DNA from: Algiphilus sp. | Lineage (GTDB): Bacteria; Pseudomonadota; Gammaproteobacteria; Nevskiales; Nevskiaceae | Direction: 5' to 3' | Length of the DNA: 64,000 nt | Assembly: GCF_023145115.1 (NCBI RefSeq) | Contig: NZ_JAGLEJ010000040.1 | Span: 1-64,000, forward strand | Part shown: piece by piece, positions 26,097-37,961 of the stretch | Position numbering within the stretch: position 1 is the first letter of the stretch | How the letters are laid out: each line of letters starts with the position of its first letter | Program-made: the position numbers and the translations under genes | Notes under the pieces: model-generated | The model's input: the letters and a program-made list of their open reading frames with translations, nothing else | Told to the model about the DNA's origin: nothing | Databases searched by the model: none

Positions 26097-27707
26097 ATGA
26101 CGACCGCAACGACGACCCCCAGCCCAGCGCCGGTAATGGGCGGCATTGAGCCACCGCCCGCGATCCTGTCGCGCGTGGCCATCGGCGACTTCCTGCGGCG
26201 CACGGCGCAGCGCGATCCCGCACGCACGGCCCTGGTGGACGGCGGCACGCGCCTGAGCTACGGCGCGCTGGACGAGCGCGTGTCGGCAGCCGCCAACGCG
26301 CTGCTGGCGACCGGCCCTGCACCGGGCGAGCGGGTAGCGACGCTGTGCAACAATTCGGCCGATTTCGTGACTGCCTTCTTCGGCATCCACCGCGCCGGTC
26401 TGATCTGGGTGCCGATCAACACTGGCTTGGGCCTGGACGATGTGCGCTACATCCTCGAGCACGCGCAGGCCAGCTGCCTGCTGGTCGACGCCGCCGTGCT
26501 GGCCCGCCCCGGTCTGCGCGAGCTGCTCGACGACATCCCCGTGCGCAGCCGCTTCATCGTGGAAGGCGCGGCCGATGGCATCTATGCCGAATTCACCGCG
26601 GCGCGGGAAGCCCAGTCCGCACGTGCGCCGGAGGTCGCGATCGGCGACCGCGACGTCGCCCAGATCATGTACACCAGCGGCACGACCGGGCGCCCCAAGG
26701 GGGTCATGCAATGCCATCTGGCGGTGGTGATGGCGGCGCTCGCCAACGCCGTCGAGCTGGGGCTGCACCGCGACGACACCGCCAACGCCGTGCTGCCACT
26801 GTTCCACTGCGCCCAGCACACATTGTTGTGCACCTCGCTGATGGCCGGCGCGACCACGATCCTGATGCGCGGCTTCGATCCAGCGGAGGTGCTCGATGCC
26901 ATCGAGCGCGAAGGCATCACGCGCCTGTTCGCCCTGCCACTGATGTATCAGGCAATGCTGGAGCACCCCGACCTCGCGCAGCGCGACCTGTCGAGCCTGC
27001 GCACCTGCCTGTACGCGATGGCGCCGATGGCGGAGAGCCTGCTGCGGCGGCTGATCGAATGCTTCTGCCCCAACTTCATGCTGGCCTCGGGGCAGACCGA
27101 GATGTACCCGCTCACGGTGGCTTTCCGGCCGGAAGAGCAACTGCGCCGCTTCGGGCCGTACTGGGGCGTGAGCTCGGTGCTCAACGATACCGCGGTCATG
27201 GACGACGCAGGCCGCCTGCTCGGCCGCGGAGAGGTCGGCGAGATCGTCCACCGCGGCCCCAACGTCATGCTCGGCTACTACCGTGACCCGGAGGCGACCG
27301 CCAACGCGCGTGCCTTCGACTGGCACCATACCGGCGACCTCGGCATGTGGGACGACGACGGCCAGCTGCTGTTCAAGGACCGCAAGAAGGACATGATCAA
27401 GACCGGCGGCGAGAACGTGCCTTCGGTGAAGGTTGAGGCGGTACTGCTGCAGCATCCGGACGTGGCCAATGCCGCCGCCGTCGGTCTGCCGCACGCGCGC
27501 TGGATCGAAGCGGTCACGGCCTTCGTGACCCTCAAGCCCGGCTGCTCACCAAGCGAGACCGAACTGCTCGAGCACTGCAAGGCCCACCTCGGCGGCTTCG
27601 AGGTCCCCAAGGCCATCCACCAGCTCGAGACGCTGCCGATGACCAGCACCGGCAAGGTGCAGAAGCAGCCGCTGCGCGAGCGCTACAGCGATCTCTACGG
27701 CGGCTGA
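26097..27707 (+). CDS. Acyl-CoA synthetase (AMP-binding)
   Basis: A 536-residue adenylate-forming ligase. Motifs: IMYTSGTTGRPKG, ASGQTEMYP, HTGDLGMWDDDG, DRKKDMIKTGGENV, TSTGKVQK with the catalytic lysine. GAGGAA lies upstream of ATG 26097, which is 2 bases after the transglutaminase-like stop. It likely activates the acid released by the downstream hydrolase, or the carboxylic acid that enters this operon's pathway. Confidence 0.94.
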   Translation: MTTATTTPSPAPVMGGIEPPPAILSRVAIGDFLRRTAQRDPARTALVDGGTRLSYGALDERVSAAANALLATGPAPGERVATLCNNSADFVTAFFGIHRAGLIWVPINTGLGLDDVRYILEHAQASCLLVDAAVLARPGLRELLDDIPVRSRFIVEGAADGIYAEFTAAREAQSARAPEVAIGDRDVAQIMYTSGTTGRPKGVMQCHLAVVMAALANAVELGLHRDDTANAVLPLFHCAQHTLLCTSLMAGATTILMRGFDPAEVLDAIEREGITRLFALPLMYQAMLEHPDLAQRDLSSLRTCLYAMAPMAESLLRRLIECFCPNFMLASGQTEMYPLTVAFRPEEQLRRFGPYWGVSSVLNDTAVMDDAGRLLGRGEVGEIVHRGPNVMLGYYRDPEATANARAFDWHHTGDLGMWDDDGQLLFKDRKKDMIKTGGENVPSVKVEAVLLQHPDVANAAAVGLPHARWIEAVTAFVTLKPGCSPSETELLEHCKAHLGGFEVPKAIHQLETLPMTSTGKVQKQPLRERYSDLYGG

Positions 27708-27732
27708 GTGCCGCCAGCGAAGGAGTACTGTC

Positions 27733-28647
27733 ATGAAGACCATCCCCAATCTGCTGTCCGACACCGCGGTCGACGTCGCGACGCACGCCGAACAGATCTG
27801 CGCCGGGCTCAGACGCCGCGAGCGGCGCAGCGGCGGGCTGAACTGGGTGTACCTCGACAGCGGCGGCGACCGGACGCCGCTGGTGCTGCTCCACGGATTC
27901 GGCGGCGACAAGTCCAACTGGACCCGCATGTGCCGCCACCTGCGCGGCCGTTTCCGCATCATCGTGCCGGACCTGCCCGGCTTCGGCGAAAGCGAGGCAC
28001 CAGCCGCGCTGCGCTACCGCGTCCAGGACCACGTCGAGCGGCTGCGCGGCTTTCTCGCCGACCTGGGAGTGATGCAACCGCACCTGGGCGGCAATTCGAT
28101 GGGTGGCTATATCGCCGCACTGTACGCGGCAACGTACACGGACGAGTTGGCCAGCCTGTGGCTGATCGACAGCGCCGGCATCTTCACCGCCGAGCCAAGC
28201 GAGTTGCTGAGAACCCTCGAGTCCGGCGGCCACAACCCGCTGCTGCCCCAGACCCCCGAGCAATTCGGCACCGTCCTGCGCTACGCCATGTCCAGGCCGC
28301 CTCCGATCCCAGCTCTGGTGCTCAACGCGATGGCGCGCCGCGCGCTGGCCGCGAGCGCGCTGCGCCAGCGCCAGTTCGCGGACATTCTGGAGGAATCCCC
28401 GCACCTGGAGGAACGGCTCAAGGAACTGCCCACGCCCACGCACATTCTCTGGGGTGAGGAAGACCGCCTGATTCATGTCGACTGCGTGCGCGTGCTGCGC
28501 GAACTGCTGCCCAACAGCAGCGCGACGGTGCTCAGGGGCGTCGGCCACATCCCCATGCTGGAGACCCCGGCGAAAGCCGCGCAGGATTACCTGGCCTTCC
28601 GCGAACGCCTGATCTTCGGAACCGACCTACTCCCCGAAGTAGCCTGA
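27733..28647 (+). CDS. Alpha/beta hydrolase
   Basis: A 304-residue serine hydrolase. It shows the oxyanion motif LLHGFGG (52-58), nucleophile Ser122 in GGNSMGG, acid in WGEEDRLIH and His in GVGHIPMLE. A C-C hydrolase (MCP/HsaD type) or an esterase are both possible; GNSMGG is common in meta-cleavage hydrolases. It follows the acyl-CoA synthetase by 25 bases and ends the plus-strand operon. Confidence 0.9.
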   Translation: MKTIPNLLSDTAVDVATHAEQICAGLRRRERRSGGLNWVYLDSGGDRTPLVLLHGFGGDKSNWTRMCRHLRGRFRIIVPDLPGFGESEAPAALRYRVQDHVERLRGFLADLGVMQPHLGGNSMGGYIAALYAATYTDELASLWLIDSAGIFTAEPSELLRTLESGGHNPLLPQTPEQFGTVLRYAMSRPPPIPALVLNAMARRALAASALRQRQFADILEESPHLEERLKELPTPTHILWGEEDRLIHVDCVRVLRELLPNSSATVLRGVGHIPMLETPAKAAQDYLAFRERLIFGTDLLPEVA

Positions 28648-28731
28648 TGCCGACCGGGCCGGCAACGGTCGCCCGTGGCCGGTGGCGGTCCTTCGGCGTC
28701 GTACCTGCCGTCTCCGCGACAATCGGGGCTG

Positions 28732-28741
28732 CCCCCCCCCC
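28732..28741 (+). repeat. Ten-base C homopolymer
   Basis: A run of ten C residues in the 222-base gap between the convergent hydrolase and CaiB genes. No gene overlaps it. It may be a phase-variable or sequencing-sensitive site but affects no recognised reading frame. Confidence 0.5.
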
Positions 28742-28869
28742 AACCCGTCAAGCTCGCGGACCGCAACGCGCTCGGTGTGGCGCGTGCGGAGCAAGGCCCC
28801 GTAGATGGCGATGCGCCGCGGCGCCGACCCGCTGCAGCGGGCGGTAGGGGATGCGCCGACGGATGCGCT

Positions 28870-29967
28870 TCAGCGGGCGGGCGGGTCCTCGTCGTGCTCG
28901 CCCAGCGCCGGGCTCGGATCCAGCGCAGGCCGGGCCTCGCCGTCGAAGCGGATGGGCATGCCGAAGGCCGGCTTGCCCTCGGCCCACTGGATCAGCTCGC
29001 GGGCGCGCACCTGCTCGTTCTCCAGCACCTCGTCCATGCTCAGGATCGCCGACGCACACGTGTCCTCGCCGGCGAGCAGGCACTCCCACTCGTCCCGGCT
29101 GCGCGTCCGGACCAGCTCGGCCACCGCTTCGCGCAGCGGGAGGCTCTCCGGACCCGGCGCATGCGGCAGTTCGAGCAGATCGGGGCGGCCGGCGAGCTTG
29201 CAGAAGTTGACGAAGAACTTCCGTTCGAAGGCCCCCAGGGCGAGGTAGCGACCGTCGGCACACTCGTAGACCTGGTAATTGGGCATGGCGCCGGAGAGCA
29301 GACCGCCGCCCCGGCGCGGCGGCCGGCCCAGCTCGCGCAACTCGGCGAGGGTGGCGACCTGCAGCGCCAGCGTGCAGTCGAGCATGGCCACGTCGACGAA
29401 ACAGCCTGGCCCGCCGGCACGCACGCCGTTCAGCGCAGCCAGGATGCCGATGGCGCAGGACAGGCCGCCACCGGCGAGGTCGGCCACCTGGAAACCGCCG
29501 ACCAGCGGCGCGCCGTCGGCAGGGCCGCTCTGTTCCAGCTCGCCGGCGTAGCCGCGATAGTTCATGTCATGGCCGGGCCGGTCGCGGTAGGGGCCACTGT
29601 GGCCGTAGCCGGTGAGGGCCGCGTAGACCAGGCGCGGATTGATGGTCTTGAGCGTGTCATAGCCGCAGCCGAGCTTGGGCATCACATCCGGTCTGAAGGT
29701 GTCGACAACCACGTCCGCGTTGGCCACCATGGCCTTGAAGCGCTCCACATCCGCGGCCTGACGCAGGTCCAGGACCACGGACTTCTTGCCGCGGTTGACC
29801 TGCTCGAACAGCCCCGGCATCTGCCGCGCGTAGTCGCCGGTGCCCGGCTCCTCGATCTTGATGACCTCGGCGCCGAGCTGGGCCAGGTACAGCGTGGCGA
29901 AGGGGCCGGGAAGCAGGCGTGAAAGATCCAGCACGCGGGTGCCGCGCAGGAGGGGATTGGTGTTCAT
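28870..29967 (-). CDS. CaiB/BaiF CoA-transferase or alpha-methylacyl-CoA racemase
   Basis: A 365-residue family III CoA-transferase fold protein. The N-terminus LSRLLPGPFATLYLAQLGAE is typical, and GHDMNYRGYAG and VDVAMLD match alpha-methylacyl-CoA racemase active-site segments (His-Asp pair). Racemisation of a 2-methylacyl-CoA would fit breakdown of isoprenoid or sterol side chains, whose methyl branches need S configuration for dehydrogenation. A CoA-transferase role is the alternative. It is the last gene of a minus-strand group, 62 bases after the VWA gene on the other side of a small spacer. Confidence 0.9.
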   Translation of the reverse strand: MNTNPLLRGTRVLDLSRLLPGPFATLYLAQLGAEVIKIEEPGTGDYARQMPGLFEQVNRGKKSVVLDLRQAADVERFKAMVANADVVVDTFRPDVMPKLGCGYDTLKTINPRLVYAALTGYGHSGPYRDRPGHDMNYRGYAGELEQSGPADGAPLVGGFQVADLAGGGLSCAIGILAALNGVRAGGPGCFVDVAMLDCTLALQVATLAELRELGRPPRRGGGLLSGAMPNYQVYECADGRYLALGAFERKFFVNFCKLAGRPDLLELPHAPGPESLPLREAVAELVRTRSRDEWECLLAGEDTCASAILSMDEVLENEQVRARELIQWAEGKPAFGMPIRFDGEARPALDPSPALGEHDEDPPAR

Positions 29968-30029
29968 CTGAGGGAACTCCGATCAGCAGGTGGAGGGAAG
30001 AAGGAGGGCGCCGCAGCGCCGGACGCGCG

Positions 30030-31368
30030 CTACGCAGCCTTGGTCAGCAGCTGGTCGACCGCCCGCGCCAGCTGGCCGAGCGTCCCGCACTCGTGCACCG
30101 CGTCGCAGCACGACGCATAGCGCAGCATTTCGGAGTCGCCCAGGCCCCAATGGCTGCGCGGCTCGGGGTTGAGCCAGACCACGCGCCGTGCCCGCTGCCG
30201 CAGGCTGCGCAGCACCGCGGTTTCCGGGGCCGCACGGTTGTTGCGCGCATCGCCGAGAAAGATCACCGCGCTGCGGCGATCCACCCCGGGCAGCTCGCGC
30301 ACCGCGAAGTCGCGCAGCATGCTGCCGTAGTTGGTACCGCTGCCGCCGACCTGGTCGAGCACGCCCTCGATGGCGAGCTGCGGCGGATCGGCGTCGAAGC
30401 GGGCGCTGATGTCGACCAGATGATCGGTGAAGGCGAAGCTGCGCAGATCCGGCAGCAGTTCGCGCAGCCCGTAGACCAGCAGCAGCAGGAAGCGTGCGTG
30501 CGCCTGTACTGAGCGCGACACGTCGCAGACGACGATGAGCCGAGGCTTGTCGATGCGGCGCCGCCGCCAGCAGGTTTCGAAGGGCACCCCACCATAGGGC
30601 GCATTGCGCGCCAGCGTGCGCCGCAGGTCGAGCCGGCCGCGACGCTGGCGGCGCAGGCGCCGGGCATGGCGTGCGGCCAGCCGGCGCGCGAGCCGCTGCA
30701 CCAGCTGGCGCATGCGCTCGAAGTCGCGCCGGTCGATGCGCGCCAGCGGAGCGTCGGCAAGCAGACCGTCGCGCAGCTGTTCGAGCGAGGCGCTGCCGTT
30801 GAGCTGCAGGCGCTCGGAGACATACCCGCGCACCTCGACGAACAGGCGTTCGCGCCCCCGGCGCAGCCGCTGCAGGCGCGCCTGCGCCGGCGCGGAGCCG
30901 TCGGCCGCTGCCGCCTCCTGCTCGATCTGCTCAGCTGCCAGGGCGGGCGCGCCCATGGCGTCGAGCATGCGCCGCGTGTACAGGCCGCGCTGCGTCGGCA
31001 GCCAGCCCCCGGCCAGACCAACGGATTCTTCGGCCTGGCGCAGGCGCCGCGCCAATCCGGCGCGGTCGCCGGTCTCGATCATGCGCAGCAGCGTATCGGC
31101 CGGTTGCTCGCTAGGCGCGGCATCATCGGGGGCCACGCCGCCGGCCGCCTCGCCGGCTTCGGGCTGGAACAGGTCGAAGGCGAAAAAGCGCTCGAAGACC
31201 TGGTCGAAGAGCGCGCGCTGCTCGGCGTTCTTGGCCAACGTGGCCCCCAGCGCCTCGCGCAGCCGGCCGCGGTCATCGAGACCAACCAGCACGGCGGCCT
31301 GGTAAGCTTCGAGGCGCTCCGATAGCCCTGACTCCAGGCCGCTGCCGCGCAGCGCCCGGAGAAACCCT

Positions 31369-31385
<17 letters not shown>
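30030..31385 (-). CDS. VWA-domain (CoxE-like) protein
   Basis: A 451-residue protein with a C-terminal von Willebrand A domain: the MIDAS motif DVSRS at about 288-292, FAFTDHLVD and VIFLGDARNN. The N-terminal half is helical and Arg/Ala-rich. CoxE-like proteins act with MoxR ATPases in cofactor insertion or maturation of metalloenzymes. The ATG at 31385 overlaps the MoxR stop by 17 bases. Its client is unknown; candidate clients in this locus are the diiron-type PF10118 proteins, which is speculation. Confidence 0.9.
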
Positions 31386-32331
<946 letters not shown>

Positions 32332-32666
32332 CCCGCGTGCCTCCTGGTGGCCGGCCGTTGGCCGGCTCGGGAAATGTTGGTGCAAGGGCGGAAACCGTGT
32401 CCGCGGCTGCCGGCCGGCGCGCGGAACGCCGTCGGCGCCCCGCAGCCAAGCCTAACGGCCAAGCGGCATCGGCACCCCGGACCGGGCGCCCAAACGTCAT
32501 GAATCTTGCGCGGCATAACGGTTCCGTCGCCCATCGTCCCCATCCGCGCGTTGCCCCCGTACCGCCCGCGCGGGCGAGAACCGGCAGGCGTCACGCGGTG
32601 CGTGACTCACATGGCCCCGGCACAGAAGCCGGGGAGGCTTGCGCTCATGCGCGACTGCATGGCAAT
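32332..32666. other. Divergent intergenic region, no gene seen
   Basis: Separates the minus-strand MoxR-VWA operon from the plus-strand acyl-CoA synthetase. No coding sequence with family resemblance was found. It probably contains the promoters for both directions; the operator at 32667 lies at its right end. Confidence 0.5.
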
Positions 32667-32680
32667 CTAACATTCGTTAG
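32667..32680. promoter_or_regulatory. Palindromic operator, CTAAC-N4-GTTAG (site 3)
   Basis: CTAAC-ATTC-GTTAG, a perfect 5-4-5 inverted repeat, 39 bases upstream of the GTG start of the acyl-CoA synthetase. It has half-sites identical to those at 8756. Confidence 0.75.
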
Positions 32681-32719
32681 GCGACATCGCAAGCAATCAC
32701 AGAACGTGGAGGAGGAATC

Positions 32720-34270
<1,551 letters not shown>

Positions 34271-34792
34271 GCGGGGGCGCTCTAGGGGCGGCCTCAGCCG
34301 GCGGCCGGCCGGCGAGTCCTCGTGCACGATGTCGCGGATGCCGGAGCGAGGGTTGTCCACGTCCGGCGCGTCGGCGGTCTCGGCGTAGCCCGTGTAGCAC
34401 CCGCGGGTACGGCCAGGATGGAGGCCGGCCCCGCGCTCAGCGCTTCCCGGACGATGGTCAGGTCCGGCGGAGGCAGCAGGCGGAGCAATGCGGCTTCTGC
34501 GGCATCTTCCAGGTACGCTGCGCGTCCAGCCAAGACGAGAATGCCTTGGCTGGATTCACGGCGGGGGAGCGGATGCGCGACGCCCGGGCATCGGCTCGCG
34601 CAGTGGCAGGCACCCGATGGAAGGAAACCGTTCGGTCAGGCACAGCGCATGCTATCGCTTCCCGGAACCGGGGGCCGTGGGATCCTGCCACATCGATCGT
34701 CAACCCGCCGCGGCAGCATGCCCCCGATCTCCGGTACTCGGAAGAAGCGGCCCTCGCGTGGGGGCATCGCACCGATTCCGGGCCGCGCCTGT
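34271..34792. other. Gap with frame-disrupted remnants, no confident gene
   Basis: About 520 bases between an acyl-CoA synthetase and an acyl-CoA synthetase pseudogene. The minus strand contains protein-like pieces in two frames (GRAAYLEDAAEAALLRLLPP and YTGYAETADAPDVDNPRSG), consistent with an eroded gene. I cannot name the family. No promoter or repeat was recognised. Confidence 0.4.
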
Positions 34793-35700
34793 TCAGCGGA
34801 GCGCAACGCCGTCGACGACACCGGTGTATTGCGCACGCAATACCGTCTTGAGCACGTTGCCCGTGGCATGACATGGCAATTCGTCGGCAACGTGGACCTC
34901 CCGGGGGCACTTGAAGTGCACCAGTCGCTCACGACACAAGGTGATGAGTTCTTCCGGTTCCGGTGCCTGCCCGCCCGAGGGGTCGGCCACCACGACGGCG
35001 ACCACGCGCTCACCCCATTCCGGATCACGACCGCGAATGATGGCGGCATCCAGAACGGCCGGGTTCTTGAACAACGCCGGCTCAACCTCGATGGGATGCA
35101 CGTTCTCGCCACCTGAGATGATCATGTCCTTCTTGCGATCAACCAGGGCGATATAGCCTTCCTCATCCATGCGGTCGAGATCCCCGGGGTGGATCCAGCC
35201 GCTGCGGAAGACTTTCGACGGTGGCGTCCGGGCACGTCCAGCAACCGGCGAAAATGTCGGGCCGCGCGCCACGAGTTCGCCGACGGTGCCGGTCGGGACA
35301 GGACGGTCGTAGTCGTCGACGATGCCGGCATCGACGTGCACCGCCATCCGCCCCATCGTGCCGGCCTTGCTCGTCGCGTGGGCCGCGTCGAGAATGGACA
35401 ACAGCGGTGCGGTTTCGGTCATGCCGAAGCCCTCGATGACCGGGACGCCTCGCTGGTTCAGGAACCCGATCATCGGCAACGGGCAGGGCGCGCCACCGCC
35501 CACGGCCATTTCCGGGAAGGACAGATCGAAACTGTCGAAGCCCGGCACCTGCGTGATCGCGGCCCACATCGCCGGCACCGTGAACTGGACGGTCGCGCGG
35601 TGCTCGGCCATGGTCCTGAGCGTGCCGGCCGGATCGAAGCCGGGCAGAATCACCTTCTTGCCGCCGACGTAGCGCATCGGCCGGCACGCCATCTCGGTTG
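34793..35700 (-). pseudogene. Acyl-CoA synthetase pseudogene (N-terminus lost, frameshifted)
   Basis: The C-terminal 290 or so residues of an AMP-binding ligase are readable from about 35690: KKVILPGFDP, GFGMTETAPL, DRKKDMIISGGENVHP. The P-loop half (TSGTTG) is missing. Within the adenylation core, GPTFSPVAGRARTPPSKVF reads out of phase; the adjacent frame supplies DIFAGCWTCPDAT, matching the expected GYWxxPDAT, so two compensating frameshifts are present. The conserved catalytic-lysine motif ATGKVLK reads ATGNVLK. Three independent lesions make this a decayed gene. Confidence 0.85.
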
Positions 35701-36407
35701 GTCGCGTTCCTGTAATGCCGAGCGACCCCGTGCGCCGGATGGCTGAGAGGATGTGAACTCTCCTGCTGCGCTCGGCGTCTCGGCCGGCGCCCCGGCGCCC
35801 CGGCGTTTCGGCGCCCCGGCGTTTCGGCGCTGCTCGCAATCCTCATGCATTCCGGTCAGTCCGCTTGCCGCGCGGCGCCCATCCCGACTCCCGATCCGTG
35901 GCCGCGACACAGCCTGCCCGTGCTCGCGACGAGATCCTCGCCAGCGCCCCGCCGGTCAGTCGGGACGACCACAACTGACGTTCAACAGAAAGCCATGGCC
36001 GAAACATGAGGACCCTGTTCGTCGTGCGTCGAAATCGAAGCGCTCGTGGAGTGACCCGACTCGGTTGCCGACAATGGCCATGTAGCGATGCTGCGCGCGC
36101 TCATCGATGAGAGCGGCCTGGCCGACGCTGCACGATCAGCCCGAGAGCGGTGTCGCCCGGTCCACCCAGTGCACCGTCGCGGCACCCTCTCCGCGGCGGT
36201 GCGCCGACCGGCAGTCCGAATCCGGCTCCGCGATCTCGCGCTTGCACCGGTCGGCCATGACCGCGGGCTTCCGCGCCGAGCGCATCCCTGCCAAGGCCGC
36301 CGCCGAAGCGGCGCACCGGCACTTGCATCCGAGCCATTGGCGCGCTACCTTTTTGCGTAGTGCAGCCCCGCACGACGTGAAGGTTTACCCACAGCAGGAG
36401 ATTCACG
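35701..36407. other. Gap with rearranged sequence, no confident gene
   Basis: About 700 bases between the acyl-CoA synthetase pseudogene and the PF10118 gene. It contains the 8-base tandem repeat at 35789-35828. A short plus-strand stretch ending RDEILASAPPVSRDDHN and a stop near 35978 could be a gene tail. Otherwise nothing recognisable. The right end holds the promoter and ribosome site of the PF10118 gene. Confidence 0.4.
35789..35828. repeat. Five-copy 8-base tandem repeat
   Basis: Units GCCCCGGC, GCCCCGGC, GTTTCGGC, GCCCCGGC, GTTTCGGC in direct succession. It lies at the broken 5' side of the acyl-CoA synthetase pseudogene, where the N-terminal half is missing, and may mark a slippage or rearrangement point. 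Confidence 0.7.
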
Positions 36408-37319
36408 ATGGCGCTTGCAAATCGAAAGATCGGCTACGACGAGGTGGAACCGCGCGACCTGCGCTTCAATCTGGGCAGGGACCAGGTTCCACGATACTGG
36501 ATCAACGGCGATCCCTGGACCACCCACTTCTTCAATTCCATCATGGCGGCAGTGCCGGACGGCGAGCGCTGGGTCATGCAGTGCGTGCGACGCAGTCTCA
36601 CCCTGCTCAAGGACGAGTCGGTGCGCAAGGCCGGCATCGCCTTCATCAAGCAGGAGCACTACCACGCGCGCGAGCACGACGACATGAATCGGGCGCTGAT
36701 CCAGCAGGGCGTGCCGCTGGATGTGGTGGAGGCCAACTTCAAGCGGGTCCGCGCCGTGCTGGAAAGGCTCACGCCGCCGAGCATGCATCTTTCCATGATG
36801 GCGTCCTTCGAGCATTTCACTGCCACCATCGCGGCGGTCTTCATCGATCACCCCGAGATGCTCGACGACTCCGATCCGCAGATCGCGGCGATGCTGTTCT
36901 GGCATTTCGTCGAGGAAACCGAGCACAAATCGGTGACCTTCGATGTATTCCAGGATGCGGTCGGCAGCTATCCGCAGCGGGTGCTCGGCATGCTGATCGC
37001 CAGCGCCCTCTTTCTGCCCCTGATCGAGGGCCACATGCTGTACCTCGCCTGGAAGGATGGACAGCTGCGCAACTGGCGCTCGGCGCTGCGCTGCCTCGAT
37101 ACCCAGTTCGGCCGCAAGGGCGTGTTCACGCGCCTGCTGGGGCACTACTTCCCGTACTACGGTCGCAATTTCCATCCCTGGGACGCGGACAACCGCTCCA
37201 GGATCAGTTCATGGAAGCAGGCTTTCGCTGCCACCGGGGACACGCTCGCTGCTTACGCGGGGTTCCGCGAGGCCGCAGGGCTGCCGGAAAGGTCCGACCT
37301 CGTCGAGCAGGCCGCGTAG
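36408..37319 (+). CDS. PF10118 protein, predicted ferritin-like diiron enzyme (copy 1)
   Basis: A 303-residue protein of the family usually annotated 'predicted metal-dependent hydrolase' (PF10118/COG3687). The sequence shows Glu53 (in DGERWVM), then exactly 29 residues later Glu83-x2-His86 (QEHYH), then Glu135 (FEHFTAT), then 34 residues later Glu170-x2-His173 (EETEH). This is the diiron carboxylate pattern of ferritin-like oxygenases. A hydrophobic stretch around 194-210 could touch the membrane. AGGAG precedes ATG 36408. It is closely related to copy 2 at 49811 (shared N-terminus MALANRKIGYDEV) and more distantly to copy 3 at 53445. The family is firm; the oxygenase role is inferred. Confidence 0.88.
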   Translation: MALANRKIGYDEVEPRDLRFNLGRDQVPRYWINGDPWTTHFFNSIMAAVPDGERWVMQCVRRSLTLLKDESVRKAGIAFIKQEHYHAREHDDMNRALIQQGVPLDVVEANFKRVRAVLERLTPPSMHLSMMASFEHFTATIAAVFIDHPEMLDDSDPQIAAMLFWHFVEETEHKSVTFDVFQDAVGSYPQRVLGMLIASALFLPLIEGHMLYLAWKDGQLRNWRSALRCLDTQFGRKGVFTRLLGHYFPYYGRNFHPWDADNRSRISSWKQAFAATGDTLAAYAGFREAAGLPERSDLVEQAA

Positions 37320-37480
37320 ACTGGCGCATTGCCCCGTCCCGGCCGCCCGATGGTAGATGGCGGTCGGCACAGGCAACGGGCGCGAAACCGCTGCGCCCGG
37401 TGGCCGGGACGGGTCGCCGGGCATTTCGGTGTTCCCGCCCACGCCGGGCGCATCCGACATCACAAGAGAGTGAGAATATC

Positions 37481-37897
37481 GTGCAAGAGCTACAGATTGT
37501 CGAGAACGTCGGTCTTTCCCCGGACGAAATGTTCTCGCGGCTCGCCGACCATGAGAACCTCGGCAAGGTGCTCGGTGTGCCCGTCAAGCGCACCCGCGAT
37601 GGCGAGGGTGACGTCAACGGCCGCGCATCGGTCCGCACCCTCGGCTTGTGGCCGCTGGACTTCGATGAAACGATCACGGCCTTCGAGCCGCCGGGACGCA
37701 TCGCGTACGCGATCACCCGCGGATCTCCGCTGCGCAATCACCAGGCGGTCATCCTGCTGTCCCCGAGCGGCGGCGGCACCGAGGTTCGCTGGGTGATCAG
37801 CTTCAATTGCGTGATCCCCCTTACCGGCGGGCTCATCCGGCGCCTGATGCGCGTGGCCCTGACACAAGGCATCCGCAAGCTGGCCAGAACACCATGA
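37481..37897 (+). CDS. SRPBCC-family (START-like) protein, GTG start
   Basis: A 138-residue SRPBCC/polyketide-cyclase-like protein, a fold that binds hydrophobic ligands. Seen: LSPDEMFSRLADHENLGKVL at the N-terminus and PPGRIAYAITRGSPLRNHQ with GGGTEVRWVISF later. The likely start is GTG 37481 with AGAGAG upstream; no ATG is suitably placed. It lies 161 bases after the PF10118 gene and 64 bases before the MerR gene. It may bind a lipid-like substrate or product of the neighbouring enzyme; this is inference. Confidence 0.75.
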   Translation: MQELQIVENVGLSPDEMFSRLADHENLGKVLGVPVKRTRDGEGDVNGRASVRTLGLWPLDFDETITAFEPPGRIAYAITRGSPLRNHQAVILLSPSGGGTEVRWVISFNCVIPLTGGLIRRLMRVALTQGIRKLARTP

Positions 37898-37905
37898 CCG
37901 AGGCC

Positions 37906-37937
37906 GTTCATGTAAACTTAACCGGCCATTCATGAAC
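37906..37937. promoter_or_regulatory. Inverted repeat GTTCATG-N18-CATGAAC upstream of MerR gene
   Basis: Two perfect 7-base arms at 37906-37912 and 37931-37937 separated by 18 bases, ending 25 bases before the MerR-type start codon. MerR proteins bind dyads in promoter spacers, so this is a candidate autoregulatory site; the 18-base spacing is a little long and binding is unproven. Confidence 0.5.
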
Positions 37938-37961
37938 GCTGCTCGGTAGCCTGACTCGAAC

